In this document: one piece after another, positions 15,832-24,096 of the stretch
Position numbering within the stretch: position 1 is the first letter of the stretch
Layout of the letters: each line of letters opens with the position of its first letter
Assembly: GCF_031457275.1 (NCBI RefSeq)
Contig: NZ_JAVDWH010000001.1
Location: forward strand, 1,178,001 to 1,242,000
From: Aeromicrobium panaciterrae
GTDB lineage: Bacteria > Actinomycetota > Actinomycetes > Propionibacteriales > Nocardioidaceae
Direction: 5' to 3'
Length of the DNA: 64,000 bases
The notes under the pieces: generated by a model
Told to the model about the DNA's origin: nothing
What the model saw: only the letters and a program-made list of their open reading frames with translations
The model's database searches: none
Translations under genes and position numbers: made by a program

Positions 15832-17112
15832 TCATGTCGTGATGAGCCGTTCCCAGACCGGTGCGAAGTTGGGGTAGGTCTTGACCGTCGTGACGACGTT
15901 CTCGACCAGAAGCCCTTCGACGCGAAGTCCGAGCACCACGGCCGCATGTGCCATGCGGTGGTCGTCGTACGTCTTGAACGTCTCGGCGTGCAGCGGACGA
16001 GGACGTATCGCGATGCCGTCCTCAAGCTCCTCAGCATCGCCGCCGAGCCGGTTGATCTCGGTGACGAGAGCTGCAAGACGATCGGTCTCGTGCCCGCGCA
16101 GATGTGCGACTCCTGTGAGCCGTGACGGACCGTCGGCCAGTGCGGCCATCGCGGCAACCACCGGAGTCAGCTCGCCGACATCGTGCAGATCGAGCTCCAC
16201 TCCGTTGAGCGTGGGACCTGCAGTGAACACCAGATCTGCACCATCGCGCACGGCCCTCGCGCCGAAAGCCTCGACGATCGTGCGCCACGCATCACCAGCC
16301 TGATCGGTCTGCTCGGGCCAGTTGCGTATGCGGATGCTGCCGCCGGTGACCAGTGCTGCGGCGATGAAGACGCCTGCATTGGAGAGGTCTGGCTCGATTT
16401 CGTCGTCGAGCGCGGCGATGGGTCCGGGTGCGACAACCCAGCGATCGGGCTGGCTGTCGTCGACTTCGACTCCACGCTTGCGCAGTTCGTTGACGGTCAT
16501 CTCGATGTGCGGCATCGACGGCAAGGCGGCACCGACGTGCTGCAACTCAAGACCCTTGTCGAATCGTGCGCCCGCAAGCAGAAGCGCCGATACGAACTGG
16601 CTCGACGATGACGCATCGATTTCGAGCGGTCCGCCGGCGACCGTTCCCGAACCATGGACCACGAATGGCAGCGAGCCACGACCCTCGTCGTCAATCGCCA
16701 CGCCCAGACCCCGAAGCGCGGAGATGGTGGTGGCCATGGGCCGTACGCGAGCGTGCTCATCGCCGTCGAATGTGACGTCGGCACTCGTCAGCGCAGCGAC
16801 AGCCGGCACGAATCGCATCACCGTGCCAGCCAAACCGCAGTCGACGGTGGCGGCCGCAGTGTGATCGAGTGCTGCGGGAGTGATGGTCCAGACCATGCCG
16901 TCGCGATCGATAGTGGCCCCGAGAGCCACCAGGGCATCGGCCATCAGGGTGGTGTCGCGAGAGCGCAGTGGGCGGGTCAGCACCGACGGACGATCGCCGA
17001 GCGCGGCAAGGATCAGCGCCCGATTGGTCTGTGATTTCGACCCCGGCACGAGCACCTCGCCGACGACGGGCGTGTCGCGGTAGGGCGCGAGCCAAGGCAA
17101 GGGTGCGTTCAT
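15832..17112 (-). CDS. aroA: 3-phosphoshikimate 1-carboxyvinyltransferase (EPSP synthase)
   Basis: A 426-residue shikimate-pathway enzyme that joins phosphoenolpyruvate to shikimate 3-phosphate. Visible motifs: VPGSKSQTNRALILAAL near residue 25, GLAGTVMRFVPA, SSSQFVSALLL, and the C-terminal YDDHRMAHAAVVLGL. The start ATG 17112 (MNAPLPWLAPY) has GGGGGTG just upstream. It is second in a doxX-aroA-rsgA order, 10 bp from each neighbour, and is probably cotranscribed with them. Confidence 0.95.
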   Translation of the reverse strand: MNAPLPWLAPYRDTPVVGEVLVPGSKSQTNRALILAALGDRPSVLTRPLRSRDTTLMADALVALGATIDRDGMVWTITPAALDHTAAATVDCGLAGTVMRFVPAVAALTSADVTFDGDEHARVRPMATTISALRGLGVAIDDEGRGSLPFVVHGSGTVAGGPLEIDASSSSQFVSALLLAGARFDKGLELQHVGAALPSMPHIEMTVNELRKRGVEVDDSQPDRWVVAPGPIAALDDEIEPDLSNAGVFIAAALVTGGSIRIRNWPEQTDQAGDAWRTIVEAFGARAVRDGADLVFTAGPTLNGVELDLHDVGELTPVVAAMAALADGPSRLTGVAHLRGHETDRLAALVTEINRLGGDAEELEDGIAIRPRPLHAETFKTYDDHRMAHAAVVLGLRVEGLLVENVVTTVKTYPNFAPVWERLITT

Positions 17113-17122
17113 CACCCCCAGC

Positions 17123-17581
17123 CTATCGGCGGGCGGCGGCTTCGGTGATCTTGTCCTTTGCACGGCGGGCGATGAACTTCTTGTGCGGATCGGGATCGAG
17201 CGTGGCCATCAGCAAGCCACCGATCATCGAGATGTTCTTGAAGAAGTGGATGCGCTGGTTGGCCCTGACGACCGGATCTGTCTCGTCCCAGTAGGGGTGA
17301 CCGACGTACGTGGTTGGCGGCATCGTGGCAGCAAGGACAAATGCTGAGAGCCGCGGGAATCGGCCGGTCGCCAACGCGGTGCCAGCAACCAGCTGTACGC
17401 CACCGTTGAAGCGCGTCAGATTCGAACCGTTGACAGGGAGGTCAGGAGCAACCCGCTTGATCGCATCAGCAACAGGCTGAGCCTTCGCAGCGCGCGGACC
17501 GGGATCCCTGAGCGCCATGGCGCCGCCAAAGACGAACATCGACGCAAGCATCGGGCGAGCTGCAATTCGCAGGAGGGTCAT
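17123..17581 (-). CDS. DoxX-family membrane protein
   Basis: A 152-residue membrane protein: TLLRIAARPMLASMFVFGGAMAL is the DoxX N-terminal helix, followed by VQLVAGTALATGRFPRLSAFVLAATMPPTTYVGHPYW. The HPYWDETD segment is typical of the actinobacterial DoxX form encoded beside aroA. Its function is unknown. It lies 10 bp upstream of aroA. It is not a close copy of the DoxX at 9700-10245. Confidence 0.85.
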   Translation of the reverse strand: MTLLRIAARPMLASMFVFGGAMALRDPGPRAAKAQPVADAIKRVAPDLPVNGSNLTRFNGGVQLVAGTALATGRFPRLSAFVLAATMPPTTYVGHPYWDETDPVVRANQRIHFFKNISMIGGLLMATLDPDPHKKFIARRAKDKITEAAARR

Positions 17582-17625
17582 GCCTCATTCATACCCGACA
17601 CCTGCACGCCAGCAAGTCCGAGTGT

Positions 17626-19275
17626 CTAGAGCGGAAGCCAGAGCGGTGCGCGGAACGACTGCGAGTCGTTGCCGGGATTCGGATCCTCAGGCGACGCAAC
17701 CGAGATCACCCCGGACTGACCCAGTCCACGAGCCTTGGCGATGAAGGTCGCACCTTCGCCAGCTTCGAGCGTCTTGGTGCAGGTGAGGGTTGTGAGTCGT
17801 CGGTTGCGTACGGCGTCGCCACACGCCCAGCCCGGGCTGACTACTCCGCGGAAGATGGTGCTGCGGCGGAAGGCAATCCTGACCGTCACGTCGCGGGCGA
17901 TCGCTCGTCCGTCGGTCGCGGCCGAGATACCTACCGTGTAGCGATGCTGCAGCAGAGCGTCGTCGTTCGTGATCGCGACGGACGCGATGCCGTAGTCAGT
18001 CGGCTTCGGCGGCGGCGGCGGCGGTGGAGGTGGAGGCGGCGGCGGTTCTTCGGAAACGTCCGGCGACGGCTGCGGGGTGGGCTCAACGACAACCTCAGGC
18101 TGCTCGGCTGTGGTGGGCACTTCCGCCTCGACAGTCGGCGTCTCAGTGGGTTCGGGCAACGGCGTCGGCTCAACCCCGGGCTCCAGCCCTGGCTCAAGTT
18201 CGACCAGTTCCGGTGTCGTCTCGGTGGGGATCGCCGCATCGGGCGTGATCTGAGGAGCAACGGCCGACGGCTGGGCGGAGTTCGTCACTCCGCCGAAGTC
18301 TGTGGCCACGGCGACCGTGCCAGCAGTCGCGAGTCCCGCCACAACCGTCGCTGTGACGATGCCCTGGGCTCCGGCGCCCGCAACACCGGCTGCACCAGCG
18401 GAGATCGCCTTGACGGGCAGGATCGCGACCCGAGCAACCTCAGCGGCAGTGCCGGTGAGACCGAGAACCGTTCCGACTCCGGCAGCAGCAGTGGCGGCAG
18501 CAACGTAACCGGCTGCGGCGGATCCGAGCAGAGCAGGGGCGAGGATGCCGGAGAGGTTGGAGTTGACCTCGGCAAGCTCGAGGTAGAGGCCGGTGCAACG
18601 ACTGCACCCGTCGAGATGATCCTCGACGGCATGCGAGTCGCGAGCCGAAAGGCCCTTGCGCACGTACGCGCCGAGCTGGCCCGTCGTCTTGCGGCATCCT
18701 TCGTGGAGCTGTGGAGCGAGATGGCCCTGCAGGTAGGCCTGTCGCAGTCCTTCGCGAGCGCGATAGGCAAGTGCGGAGACGCTGTTGGCGCTCATACCGA
18801 GCATCGGTGCGATCTCGGCCGGCTTCTGGCCCTCGACATCCAGGTGCCACAGGACCAGCTGCCAGCGCTCGGGCAGTGAGCCGAAGGCATCAGCGGCAGC
18901 GCTGCGTTCGAACTGCATGGTCGTGGGATCGACGAACTCGACCGCGCGGTCGAGTTCTGATTCGTCGTCGGTTGTCTTGACCTTCTTGTTGCCGCGAATG
19001 CGGTCGAGGTGGAGACGTCGAATCGAGCTCAGCAGGTAGGCGCGGAAGAACTCATCGGGGCCCTTGCCGGCCTGGAGTACGCCGAGGACGCGGATGAATG
19101 ACTCGGAAACCAGGTCGTCCGCGTCGGGACCGGGGACCAGATGTCCCGCCAGTCGACCGGCCGCCTGACGGTGCCGTTCGAACAGCAATCCGTACGCGTC
19201 AGTGTCGCCGGCGCGGACCGCAGCAATGAGGTCGGCGTCGGTCGACTCCGCTGTAGTGCTGAGCATGTCTGTCAC
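17626..19275 (-). CDS. ECF sigma factor fused to anti-sigma-like zinc motif, transmembrane region and exported domain
   Basis: A 549-residue protein in one unbroken frame. Residues 14-85 are sigma region 2 (DLIAAVRAGDTDAYGLLFERH, DDLVSESFIRVL) and 127-185 sigma region 4 (SLPERWQLVLWHLDVEGQ, SALAYRAREGLRQAY). Residues 190-240 hold a ZAS-like anti-sigma motif with H220, C224 and C227. Ala/Gly-rich hydrophobic stretches at about 243-276 and 302-325 look membrane-spanning. A Glu/Thr/Pro linker with 13 consecutive prolines (411-423) leads to a C-terminal beta-rich domain of about 125 residues, presumably outside the cell. The start GTG 19275 has GGAGG nine bases upstream; ATG 19266 is the alternative. 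Similar fusions exist in actinobacterial ECF groups (recalled as ECF52/53-like). Confidence 0.85.
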   Translation of the reverse strand: MTDMLSTTAESTDADLIAAVRAGDTDAYGLLFERHRQAAGRLAGHLVPGPDADDLVSESFIRVLGVLQAGKGPDEFFRAYLLSSIRRLHLDRIRGNKKVKTTDDESELDRAVEFVDPTTMQFERSAAADAFGSLPERWQLVLWHLDVEGQKPAEIAPMLGMSANSVSALAYRAREGLRQAYLQGHLAPQLHEGCRKTTGQLGAYVRKGLSARDSHAVEDHLDGCSRCTGLYLELAEVNSNLSGILAPALLGSAAAGYVAAATAAAGVGTVLGLTGTAAEVARVAILPVKAISAGAAGVAGAGAQGIVTATVVAGLATAGTVAVATDFGGVTNSAQPSAVAPQITPDAAIPTETTPELVELEPGLEPGVEPTPLPEPTETPTVEAEVPTTAEQPEVVVEPTPQPSPDVSEEPPPPPPPPPPPPPKPTDYGIASVAITNDDALLQHRYTVGISAATDGRAIARDVTVRIAFRRSTIFRGVVSPGWACGDAVRNRRLTTLTCTKTLEAGEGATFIAKARGLGQSGVISVASPEDPNPGNDSQSFRAPLWLPL

Positions 19276-19298
19276 GACGTGAGACCTCCGGGATACAC

Positions 19299-19323
19299 AA
19301 CGAGGAAATCTCCCGAAAGTTCC
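19299..19323 (-). promoter_or_regulatory. ECF-type promoter of the sigma-fusion gene
   Basis: On the minus strand GGAAC (19323-19319), 16-base spacer, CGTT (19302-19299). This is the consensus layout of ECF promoters. It would start transcription near 19290, ahead of GTG 19275. It suggests positive autoregulation by the fused sigma factor; another ECF sigma of the cell could also use it. Confidence 0.6.
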
Positions 19324-19416
19324 GCACAGAACCTGCGTCATAGGTCAGGTACTCGCGCGTCTCATATGTGTCTGATCAAGCACATCTCTTGTTCAAAGAG
19401 GGAAGGGGGGGAATCG

Positions 19417-20070
19417 ATGTTCAACTCGGGTATGAGCTTCGTTCCTCTCGAGCACGCCGTCCGTGACGGTCGCTCAGACATCGCTGTTGTTGCACGCGGG
19501 GTGGGAGCGCGTGCAGCGCAGATGGGCGTGCCGCTCCACGAGGTCATGGACCACGTGGAGCGCGCGCACGCCCCAGAAGAGCCGCCGTTCGCGACGGTCC
19601 GTGCTGCAGCATTGGCATGGGTCGAGGAGGCTCTCGTACACCAGGTGGATGCATCGTGCGAGCACCCGTTGACTGCATTGTCGACGGTTCCGCATGTCCG
19701 CTCCCGGCTCGGCGACGTCTATCGGGGGGCCGAGCGGGACGGGACGCGTGCCGCGGATGGCTACGCGTTGGTCGTGGTGGAGCTGCCGCGTCTGGATCCT
19801 GGAAATGAGTTGGAGCAAGAACTGCGGTCTCTTGAGGTCGCTGAGGCAATGCGCATGGTCTACGCGGGAGACGAGACCATCGCGCAACTGTCCCCGCGGC
19901 GATTCGCCGCGCTCGCTGGGATCGAGCGCACGGATGCCGTGACGGTGCGACTGTTGGCGATGATGCTCGAGCAGGTGCTGGGAGACGAGTCACAGGCACG
20001 CCTGTGGGTCGAGCACCTGCCGAGCACCTCCGACGGCATCGCGACGATGCTTGCCGGCCTGACAACCTAG
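19417..20070 (+). CDS. Uncharacterised protein with a degenerate GGDEF-like segment
   Basis: A 217-residue soluble protein. ATG 19417 follows a purine-rich Shine-Dalgarno (GGGAAGGGGGG); the frame is open further upstream but without support. Residues about 80-120 (HPLTALSTVPHVRSRLGDVYR, then ALVVVELPRL) look like the start of a GGDEF domain (DPLTGLxT..hL..rL). The GG(D/E)EF signature itself is not present, so diguanylate cyclase activity is unlikely. It is divergent from the sigma-fusion gene across 141 bp, so a functional link is possible but unproven. Confidence 0.65.
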   Translation: MFNSGMSFVPLEHAVRDGRSDIAVVARGVGARAAQMGVPLHEVMDHVERAHAPEEPPFATVRAAALAWVEEALVHQVDASCEHPLTALSTVPHVRSRLGDVYRGAERDGTRAADGYALVVVELPRLDPGNELEQELRSLEVAEAMRMVYAGDETIAQLSPRRFAALAGIERTDAVTVRLLAMMLEQVLGDESQARLWVEHLPSTSDGIATMLAGLTT

Positions 20071-20116
20071 GGAGACACCCCCCTAGATAGTCAGTGCCGC
20101 GTGGCAGGCTTGCCGT

Positions 20117-20842
20117 ATGTGCGGCCGCTACGCGACAACTCAGACCTCGGCATCGCTCAATCAGGCCTTTGAGGTCGACCTGGTCAACTCGTTCGTTGAG
20201 CTCGAGGCCGACTACAACATGGCGCCGACGAAGCTCGCCCCGATTGTGATCGGTCGTGCGCCCGAAGAGGCGAGCGCCGATCGCCCGCTACGCGAACTGT
20301 TGACCGCCAAATGGGGCCTCATTCCGAGCTGGGCCAAAGACCAGTCGATCGGCAACCGCATGATCAACGCCAGGTCCGAGACGCTTGCTGAGAAGCCTGC
20401 GTTCAAGAAGGCCTTCGGCAAACGGCGGGCGCTCATACCGGCTGACGGCTATTTCGAGTGGTACGCCCGAGAGCCGATCGATGGCAAGAAGACCCCCAAA
20501 CAGCCGTTCTACATCACGCCCAAGGACGGTTCGATCCTGGCGATGGCGGGTCTCTACGAGTTCTGGAAGAACCGCGAAGACGACGAGTGGGTGATCAGCT
20601 ACACGATCATCACCACCACTGCCGAGGACGAGCTGGGCCATTTGCACGACCGCATGCCGCTCTTTGTCGAACCAGGCGGCTACGACGCGTGGCTCGATCC
20701 TGCGCCGCATGCGACCGAAGAACTGCTTGAGCTGCTAATTCCTGCCGCGCCGGGCCGTCTCGACGCCTTTCCGGTGTCGACAGAGGTCAACAACGTACGC
20801 AACAACGGACCCGAGCTGATCGTCCCGATTCCCCCGGAATAG
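20117..20842 (+). CDS. SOS-response-associated peptidase family (SRAP/YedK/HMCES)
   Basis: A 241-residue protein that covalently captures abasic sites in single-stranded DNA. It begins MCGRYATT; Cys2, exposed after Met removal, forms the DNA crosslink. [17 protein letters not shown] contains the conserved Asn/Arg/Glu, and GHLHDRMP carries the catalytic His. Its position just upstream of sigR mirrors the mycobacterial Rv3226c region. CAGGCT sits six bases before the ATG, fitting a leaderless transcript. Its last codons overlap the sigR promoter. Confidence 0.93.
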   Translation: MCGRYATTQTSASLNQAFEVDLVNSFVELEADYNMAPTKLAPIVIGRAPEEASADRPLRELLTAKWGLIPSWAKDQSIGNRMINARSETLAEKPAFKKAFGKRRALIPADGYFEWYAREPIDGKKTPKQPFYITPKDGSILAMAGLYEFWKNREDDEWVISYTIITTTAEDELGHLHDRMPLFVEPGGYDAWLDPAPHATEELLELLIPAAPGRLDAFPVSTEVNNVRNNGPELIVPIPPE

Positions 20843-20861
20843 CGAGCATCCCTACGTCGTT
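20836..20861 (+). promoter_or_regulatory. SigR/SigH-type promoter (GGAAT-N18-GTT) for the sigR operon
   Basis: GGAAT (20836-20840), spacer of exactly 18, GTT (20859-20861): the thiol-oxidative-stress promoter consensus. The -35 overlaps the stop codon of the SRAP gene. The predicted start near 20868-20870 falls right before an in-frame ATG at 20871 that would extend SigR by 27 residues. Confidence 0.75.
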
Positions 20862-20937
20862 CTACTAGGCATGCAGATATGTGCCGAACGCAGCGTGGCG
20901 ACCATCACTCCACTGCGTAAGCGTCCGACCCCCGGAG

Positions 20938-20943
20938 TAGGCT
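20938..20943 (+). promoter_or_regulatory. Probable housekeeping -10 element for the short SigR form
   Basis: TAGGCT, eight bases before ATG 20952. This is the same kind of -10 seen before several leaderless genes in this window. It would make a nearly leaderless transcript for the short sigma form. No convincing -35 is visible. Confidence 0.4.
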
Positions 20944-20951
20944 GGGACGCG

Positions 20952-21581
20952 ATGACAGTCACCCCTGCAAGCCCCGCTGACGCTGACCCGCGCAGCACTG
21001 AGACCCCGGAGCAGCGCCAGGCGCGCTTCGAGGCCGATGCCCTGCCCTTCCTCGATCAGCTCTACTCCGCCGCGCTGCGTATGACCCGCAGCCCGCATGA
21101 TGCCGAGGACCTGGTCCAGGAGACCTTCGCCAAGGCATTCACCGCATTTCACCAGTTCACGCCGGGCACCAACCTCAAGGCGTGGCTCTACCGCATCCTG
21201 ACCAACACCTACATCAACTCCTACCGCAAGAAGCAGCGTCAGCCGCAGCAAGTCACCGACGAGATCGAGGACTGGCAGATTGCGCGCGCGGAGTCGCATG
21301 GCTCGTCCGGACTCAAGTCCGCCGAGATGGAAGCCCTCGAGCACCTGCCTGACAGCGACGTCAAGGACGCCCTGCAGGCTCTGCCCGAAGACTTCCGCAT
21401 GGCTGTCTACCTCGCAGATGTCGAGGGTTTCCCCTACAAAGAGATCGCCGAGATCATGGAGACGCCGATCGGCACAGTCATGTCACGACTGCACCGCGGC
21501 CGTCGTATGCTCCGCGACATGCTTAGCGACTATGCCCGCGATCGCGGCATGGCCGTCACCGGTGGAGGTGACACCAAATGA
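20952..21581 (+). CDS. sigR: ECF sigma factor SigR/SigH (thiol-oxidative stress)
   Basis: A 209-residue ECF sigma factor from ATG 20952. Region 2 is [34 protein letters not shown] with [19 protein letters not shown]. Region 4 is [43 protein letters not shown]. The sequence and the downstream RsrA assign it to the SigR/SigH group controlling thioredoxin, mycothiol and protease genes. An in-frame ATG at 20871 adds 27 residues, which could be a stress-induced long isoform as described for Streptomyces SigR. It overlaps rsrA by 4 bp (ATGA). Confidence 0.93.
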   Translation: MTVTPASPADADPRSTETPEQRQARFEADALPFLDQLYSAALRMTRSPHDAEDLVQETFAKAFTAFHQFTPGTNLKAWLYRILTNTYINSYRKKQRQPQQVTDEIEDWQIARAESHGSSGLKSAEMEALEHLPDSDVKDALQALPEDFRMAVYLADVEGFPYKEIAEIMETPIGTVMSRLHRGRRMLRDMLSDYARDRGMAVTGGGDTK

Positions 21582-21847
21582 GTGAGTGCGACGGACCCGA
21601 CTGCGAGAAGGCTCTCGAGAACCTCTATCTCTTCATTGACCAGGAGATCGACACGGCCAGCTGTGCCGAGATCCAGACTCACATCGACGAATGCACGCCG
21701 TGCCTCTCAGAGTTTGAGCTTGAGCGAGTCGTGAAGTCGCTGGTGTCGCGGTCCTGCTCGGAGGTCGCCCCCGAGGTGCTCCGACAGAAGGTGCTTGTCT
21801 CGATTCGGACGGTTCAAGTCCACATCACCGAGACCAAGAACCAGTAA
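21578..21847 (+). CDS. rsrA: Redox-sensing zinc anti-sigma factor RsrA/RshA
   Basis: An 89-residue ZAS-family anti-sigma factor. The HIDECTPC motif (H-x3-C-x2-C, near residues 35-42) binds zinc; further Cys lie at 4, 9, 29 and 59. Under thiol oxidation the zinc is lost, disulphides form and SigR is released. The start ATG overlaps the sigR stop, ensuring translational coupling. A strong terminator follows. Confidence 0.93.
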   Translation: MSECDGPDCEKALENLYLFIDQEIDTASCAEIQTHIDECTPCLSEFELERVVKSLVSRSCSEVAPEVLRQKVLVSIRTVQVHITETKNQ

Positions 21848-21867
21848 CACTGCGTTGGCCAAAGAGT

Positions 21868-21892
21868 AATCCCCGTCCGATGGACGGGGATT
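21868..21892. terminator. Terminator after rsrA (shared with bL37)
   Basis: AATCCCCGTCC (21868-21878), loop GAT, GGACGGGGATT (21882-21892): an 11-bp perfect stem followed by T-rich sequence. It lies between convergent rsrA and bL37. Confidence 0.85.
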
Positions 21893-21914
21893 TCTCATGT
21901 CTTGGAAACGACGG

Positions 21915-21989
21915 TCAAGCGTTGGGACGCTTGCCGTGGTTTGCGCCCTTCTTCTTGCGAGCGCGGCGCTTGCGGCCTCGACGGCTCAT
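21915..21989 (-). CDS. 50S ribosomal protein bL37 (24 residues)
   Basis: The ORF encodes MSRRGRKRRARKKKGANHGK followed by RPNA: an Arg/Lys-rich 24-residue peptide. It matches the actinobacterial ribosomal protein bL37 first seen in mycobacterial 70S structures (recalled ending ANHGKRPNA/S). AGGAGG sits five bases before the ATG. The location next to sigR-rsrA agrees with mycobacteria. It is too short for ordinary ORF calling. Confidence 0.85.
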   Translation of the reverse strand: MSRRGRKRRARKKKGANHGKRPNA

Positions 21990-22015
21990 TGATCCTCCTC
22001 GAAAAGCTGGAAGAC

Positions 22016-22387
22016 CTAGTCTCCCACAGGCTTGATCCGGCTCATGAATCGCTCCCGATCCACGATCACTCTGCGGATCTCACCGCTCGCCAGTAGCGTC
22101 CCGGCCGCATCCAGCGCAGCGACCTGAAAACGTACGAGCCGTCCATCGGTGTGGATCACGGTTGCGGTGGCCGTGACCTCTGTCCCGACCGGACTTGCAG
22201 CAAGGTGCTCCAGATCCACGCGGGTGCCAACGCTCGTCTGGTTGGGCATGAGCTCGAGAGCAGCGCAGGTAGCCTCCTCGCACCAAGCGAGCACGACCGG
22301 CGTACCAAGGACCGGAAGGTCTCCGCTGCCGACCGCGATCGCCGTGTCGGCTTCGCTGACCGTGTGAGTGATCGATGCCGAGTCCAT
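22016..22387 (-). CDS. Hotdog-fold thioesterase family protein (FlK-like)
   Basis: A 123-residue single hotdog domain: DLPVLGTPVVLAWCEEATCAALELM, then SVGTRVDLEHLAASPVGTEVTATATVIHTDGRLVRF. This resembles fluoroacetyl-CoA thioesterase FlK, with a Thr/Glu/His set (Glu in CEEAT, His in EHLA) in the positions seen in that family. The physiological acyl-CoA is unknown. It is 4 bp downstream of the TPP-enzyme gene and probably cotranscribed. Confidence 0.82.
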   Translation of the reverse strand: MDSASITHTVSEADTAIAVGSGDLPVLGTPVVLAWCEEATCAALELMPNQTSVGTRVDLEHLAASPVGTEVTATATVIHTDGRLVRFQVAALDAAGTLLASGEIRRVIVDRERFMSRIKPVGD

Positions 22388-22391
22388 CGAC

Positions 22392-24050
22392 TCAGATGCC
22401 AGTCGTGGCGCGCGGGTAGGCGGCGTTGACGTCGGTCATGACGTTGACGAGGTACGGAACGCCCGAGGCGAACGCGCGATCCAGTGCGGGTCCGATGTCC
22501 TTGGGGTCAGTCACCATCTCGCCGCCACCGCCCAGAGCGGTCACAACCTGGTCGTAGCGCGTCTGAGGTGCGAGATCGGCAGCCACGTCGTAGCCGTAGA
22601 GCCACTGCATCGGGCCCTTCTCGAGCCCCCAGGCCGAGTTGTTGCCGACGATCATGACGATCGGCAGGTTGTGGCGCACCAAGGTGTCAACATCCATCAG
22701 CGACATGCCTGCGGCACCGTCTCCGTACAGCAGGACGACCTGGCTGGAGGGCTTCGCGATACGGGCGGCCATCGCCGCTCCCATGCCAGCGCCAAGACAG
22801 CCGTACGGACCTGGGTCGAGCCAGCCACCCGGGAGCTTGGGCTCCACGAACTTGCCGGCGAACGACACGAAATCTCCGCCGTCGCCGATCACCACGGCGT
22901 CGTCCGCGAGTCGTGGCAGCAGTTCGCCGTAGATGCGGGCGGGATGGATCGGGTCCGCAGATGCTGTGAGCAGCTCGTTGTCTCGAGCCGTCGCTGCCCG
23001 GACCTCGTCCTGCAGCGTGCTGAGCCAGGGTGACCAGTCAGGCTTGCTGCCAGCACCGGACTGGAGCGCAGCCAGCACTCCATTGAAGACAAGCGTCAGG
23101 TCACCGCTGGCAGAAGCGGCCATCTCGGCGTGGGTCGAGACCTGGCCGGGGGAGTCGGCGATATGCACCGTCTTGGCCGGCGTCGCGCCTTCCTTGCCGC
23201 CGAAGATGCCGTACCCGAGGCGGAAGTCGAGCGGCGTACCAACGACGATCACCAGATCGGCGCCGTTGAACGACGTTGAGCGCGCCTTGGTCACGAGCTG
23301 CGGGTGGCCGCCGGGGATGATGCCGCGACCCATGCCGTTGGAGATGACGGCGATGCCGGTCTCCTCGACGAACTGAAGTGCTGCCTGCTCGGCGTGGTCA
23401 GCCCATACGTCGGTGCCGATCACGAGGACGGGACGAGCAGACTCGCGGAGGAGTCCGGCGATCTTGGACAGGGCGCCGGAGTCGGGCTCGATCGGCGCTG
23501 TCGTGTTGCCCTTGGACTTGGTGGTCACCGTCGTGGCATTGAAGAACTCGTCCATCGGCACGTCGACGAAGGTCGGCCCGCGGTGCGACGAGCCGGCAAG
23601 TGTGAAGGCCTCATCCAGTACGGGGGCGATGTCGTCGACCTTGTGCGCTGTGACAGCCGACTTCGAGACGCTGGCAACGATCGGCGGCTGGTCGAGCTCC
23701 TGCAGGCTGCCCGAACCCCATCGGTTGTTGGGCGCGCGACCACCGACGACCACCAATGGCGATCCGGAGAAGGTGGCCTGGGCGATGGGACTGACACCGT
23801 TGGTGACTCCCGGTCCGGCTGTCAGCACCGCAAGACCCGGCTTGCGGGTGAGCTTGCCGATGGCCTCGGCGGCGAAGACGGCGGTGGGCTCGTGGCGTAC
23901 GTCGATGATCGGCATCGCCGGCTCAGCCTTGACGGCGCCGTCGTACATCGGGAACACGTGAGCGCCGGAAAGGGTGAACATGTGCTCGACACCGTGGGCG
24001 CGGGCGACGTCTACGGCGTGGACTCCGCCGTGCTGGGGTTCGTGAGTCAT
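22392..24050 (-). CDS. Acetolactate synthase-like TPP enzyme (IlvG type)
   Basis: A 552-residue three-domain thiamine-diphosphate enzyme. PYR domain: FTLSGAHVFPMYDG, then the catalytic Glu in DVRHEPTAVFAAEAIG and AVLTAGPGVTNGV. The central domain holds NGADLVIVVGTPLDFRLG. PP domain: the GDGAAGMSLMDVDTLV metal/TPP motif ending NN. It is closest to the IlvG-like acetolactate synthase homologues of actinobacteria (Rv1820-like as recalled). There is no small regulatory subunit gene nearby, so a true branched-chain amino-acid role is uncertain. The start is ATG 24050. Confidence 0.85.
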   Translation of the reverse strand: MTHEPQHGGVHAVDVARAHGVEHMFTLSGAHVFPMYDGAVKAEPAMPIIDVRHEPTAVFAAEAIGKLTRKPGLAVLTAGPGVTNGVSPIAQATFSGSPLVVVGGRAPNNRWGSGSLQELDQPPIVASVSKSAVTAHKVDDIAPVLDEAFTLAGSSHRGPTFVDVPMDEFFNATTVTTKSKGNTTAPIEPDSGALSKIAGLLRESARPVLVIGTDVWADHAEQAALQFVEETGIAVISNGMGRGIIPGGHPQLVTKARSTSFNGADLVIVVGTPLDFRLGYGIFGGKEGATPAKTVHIADSPGQVSTHAEMAASASGDLTLVFNGVLAALQSGAGSKPDWSPWLSTLQDEVRAATARDNELLTASADPIHPARIYGELLPRLADDAVVIGDGGDFVSFAGKFVEPKLPGGWLDPGPYGCLGAGMGAAMAARIAKPSSQVVLLYGDGAAGMSLMDVDTLVRHNLPIVMIVGNNSAWGLEKGPMQWLYGYDVAADLAPQTRYDQVVTALGGGGEMVTDPKDIGPALDRAFASGVPYLVNVMTDVNAAYPRATTGI

Positions 24051-24096
24051 GTGACGCACGCTACTAAAGAGGCGGAGCGCCCGGTGGTAGGAGCGT

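Noticed and set aside
15822-16157. N-terminal extension of the rsgA frame.
   Set aside because: It would overlap aroA; family length and the RBS support a GTG start near 15821.
22392-24050. Large subunit of the main branched-chain acetolactate synthase (IlvB).
   Set aside because: No ilvN or ilvC nearby and motifs fit the IlvG-like group better.
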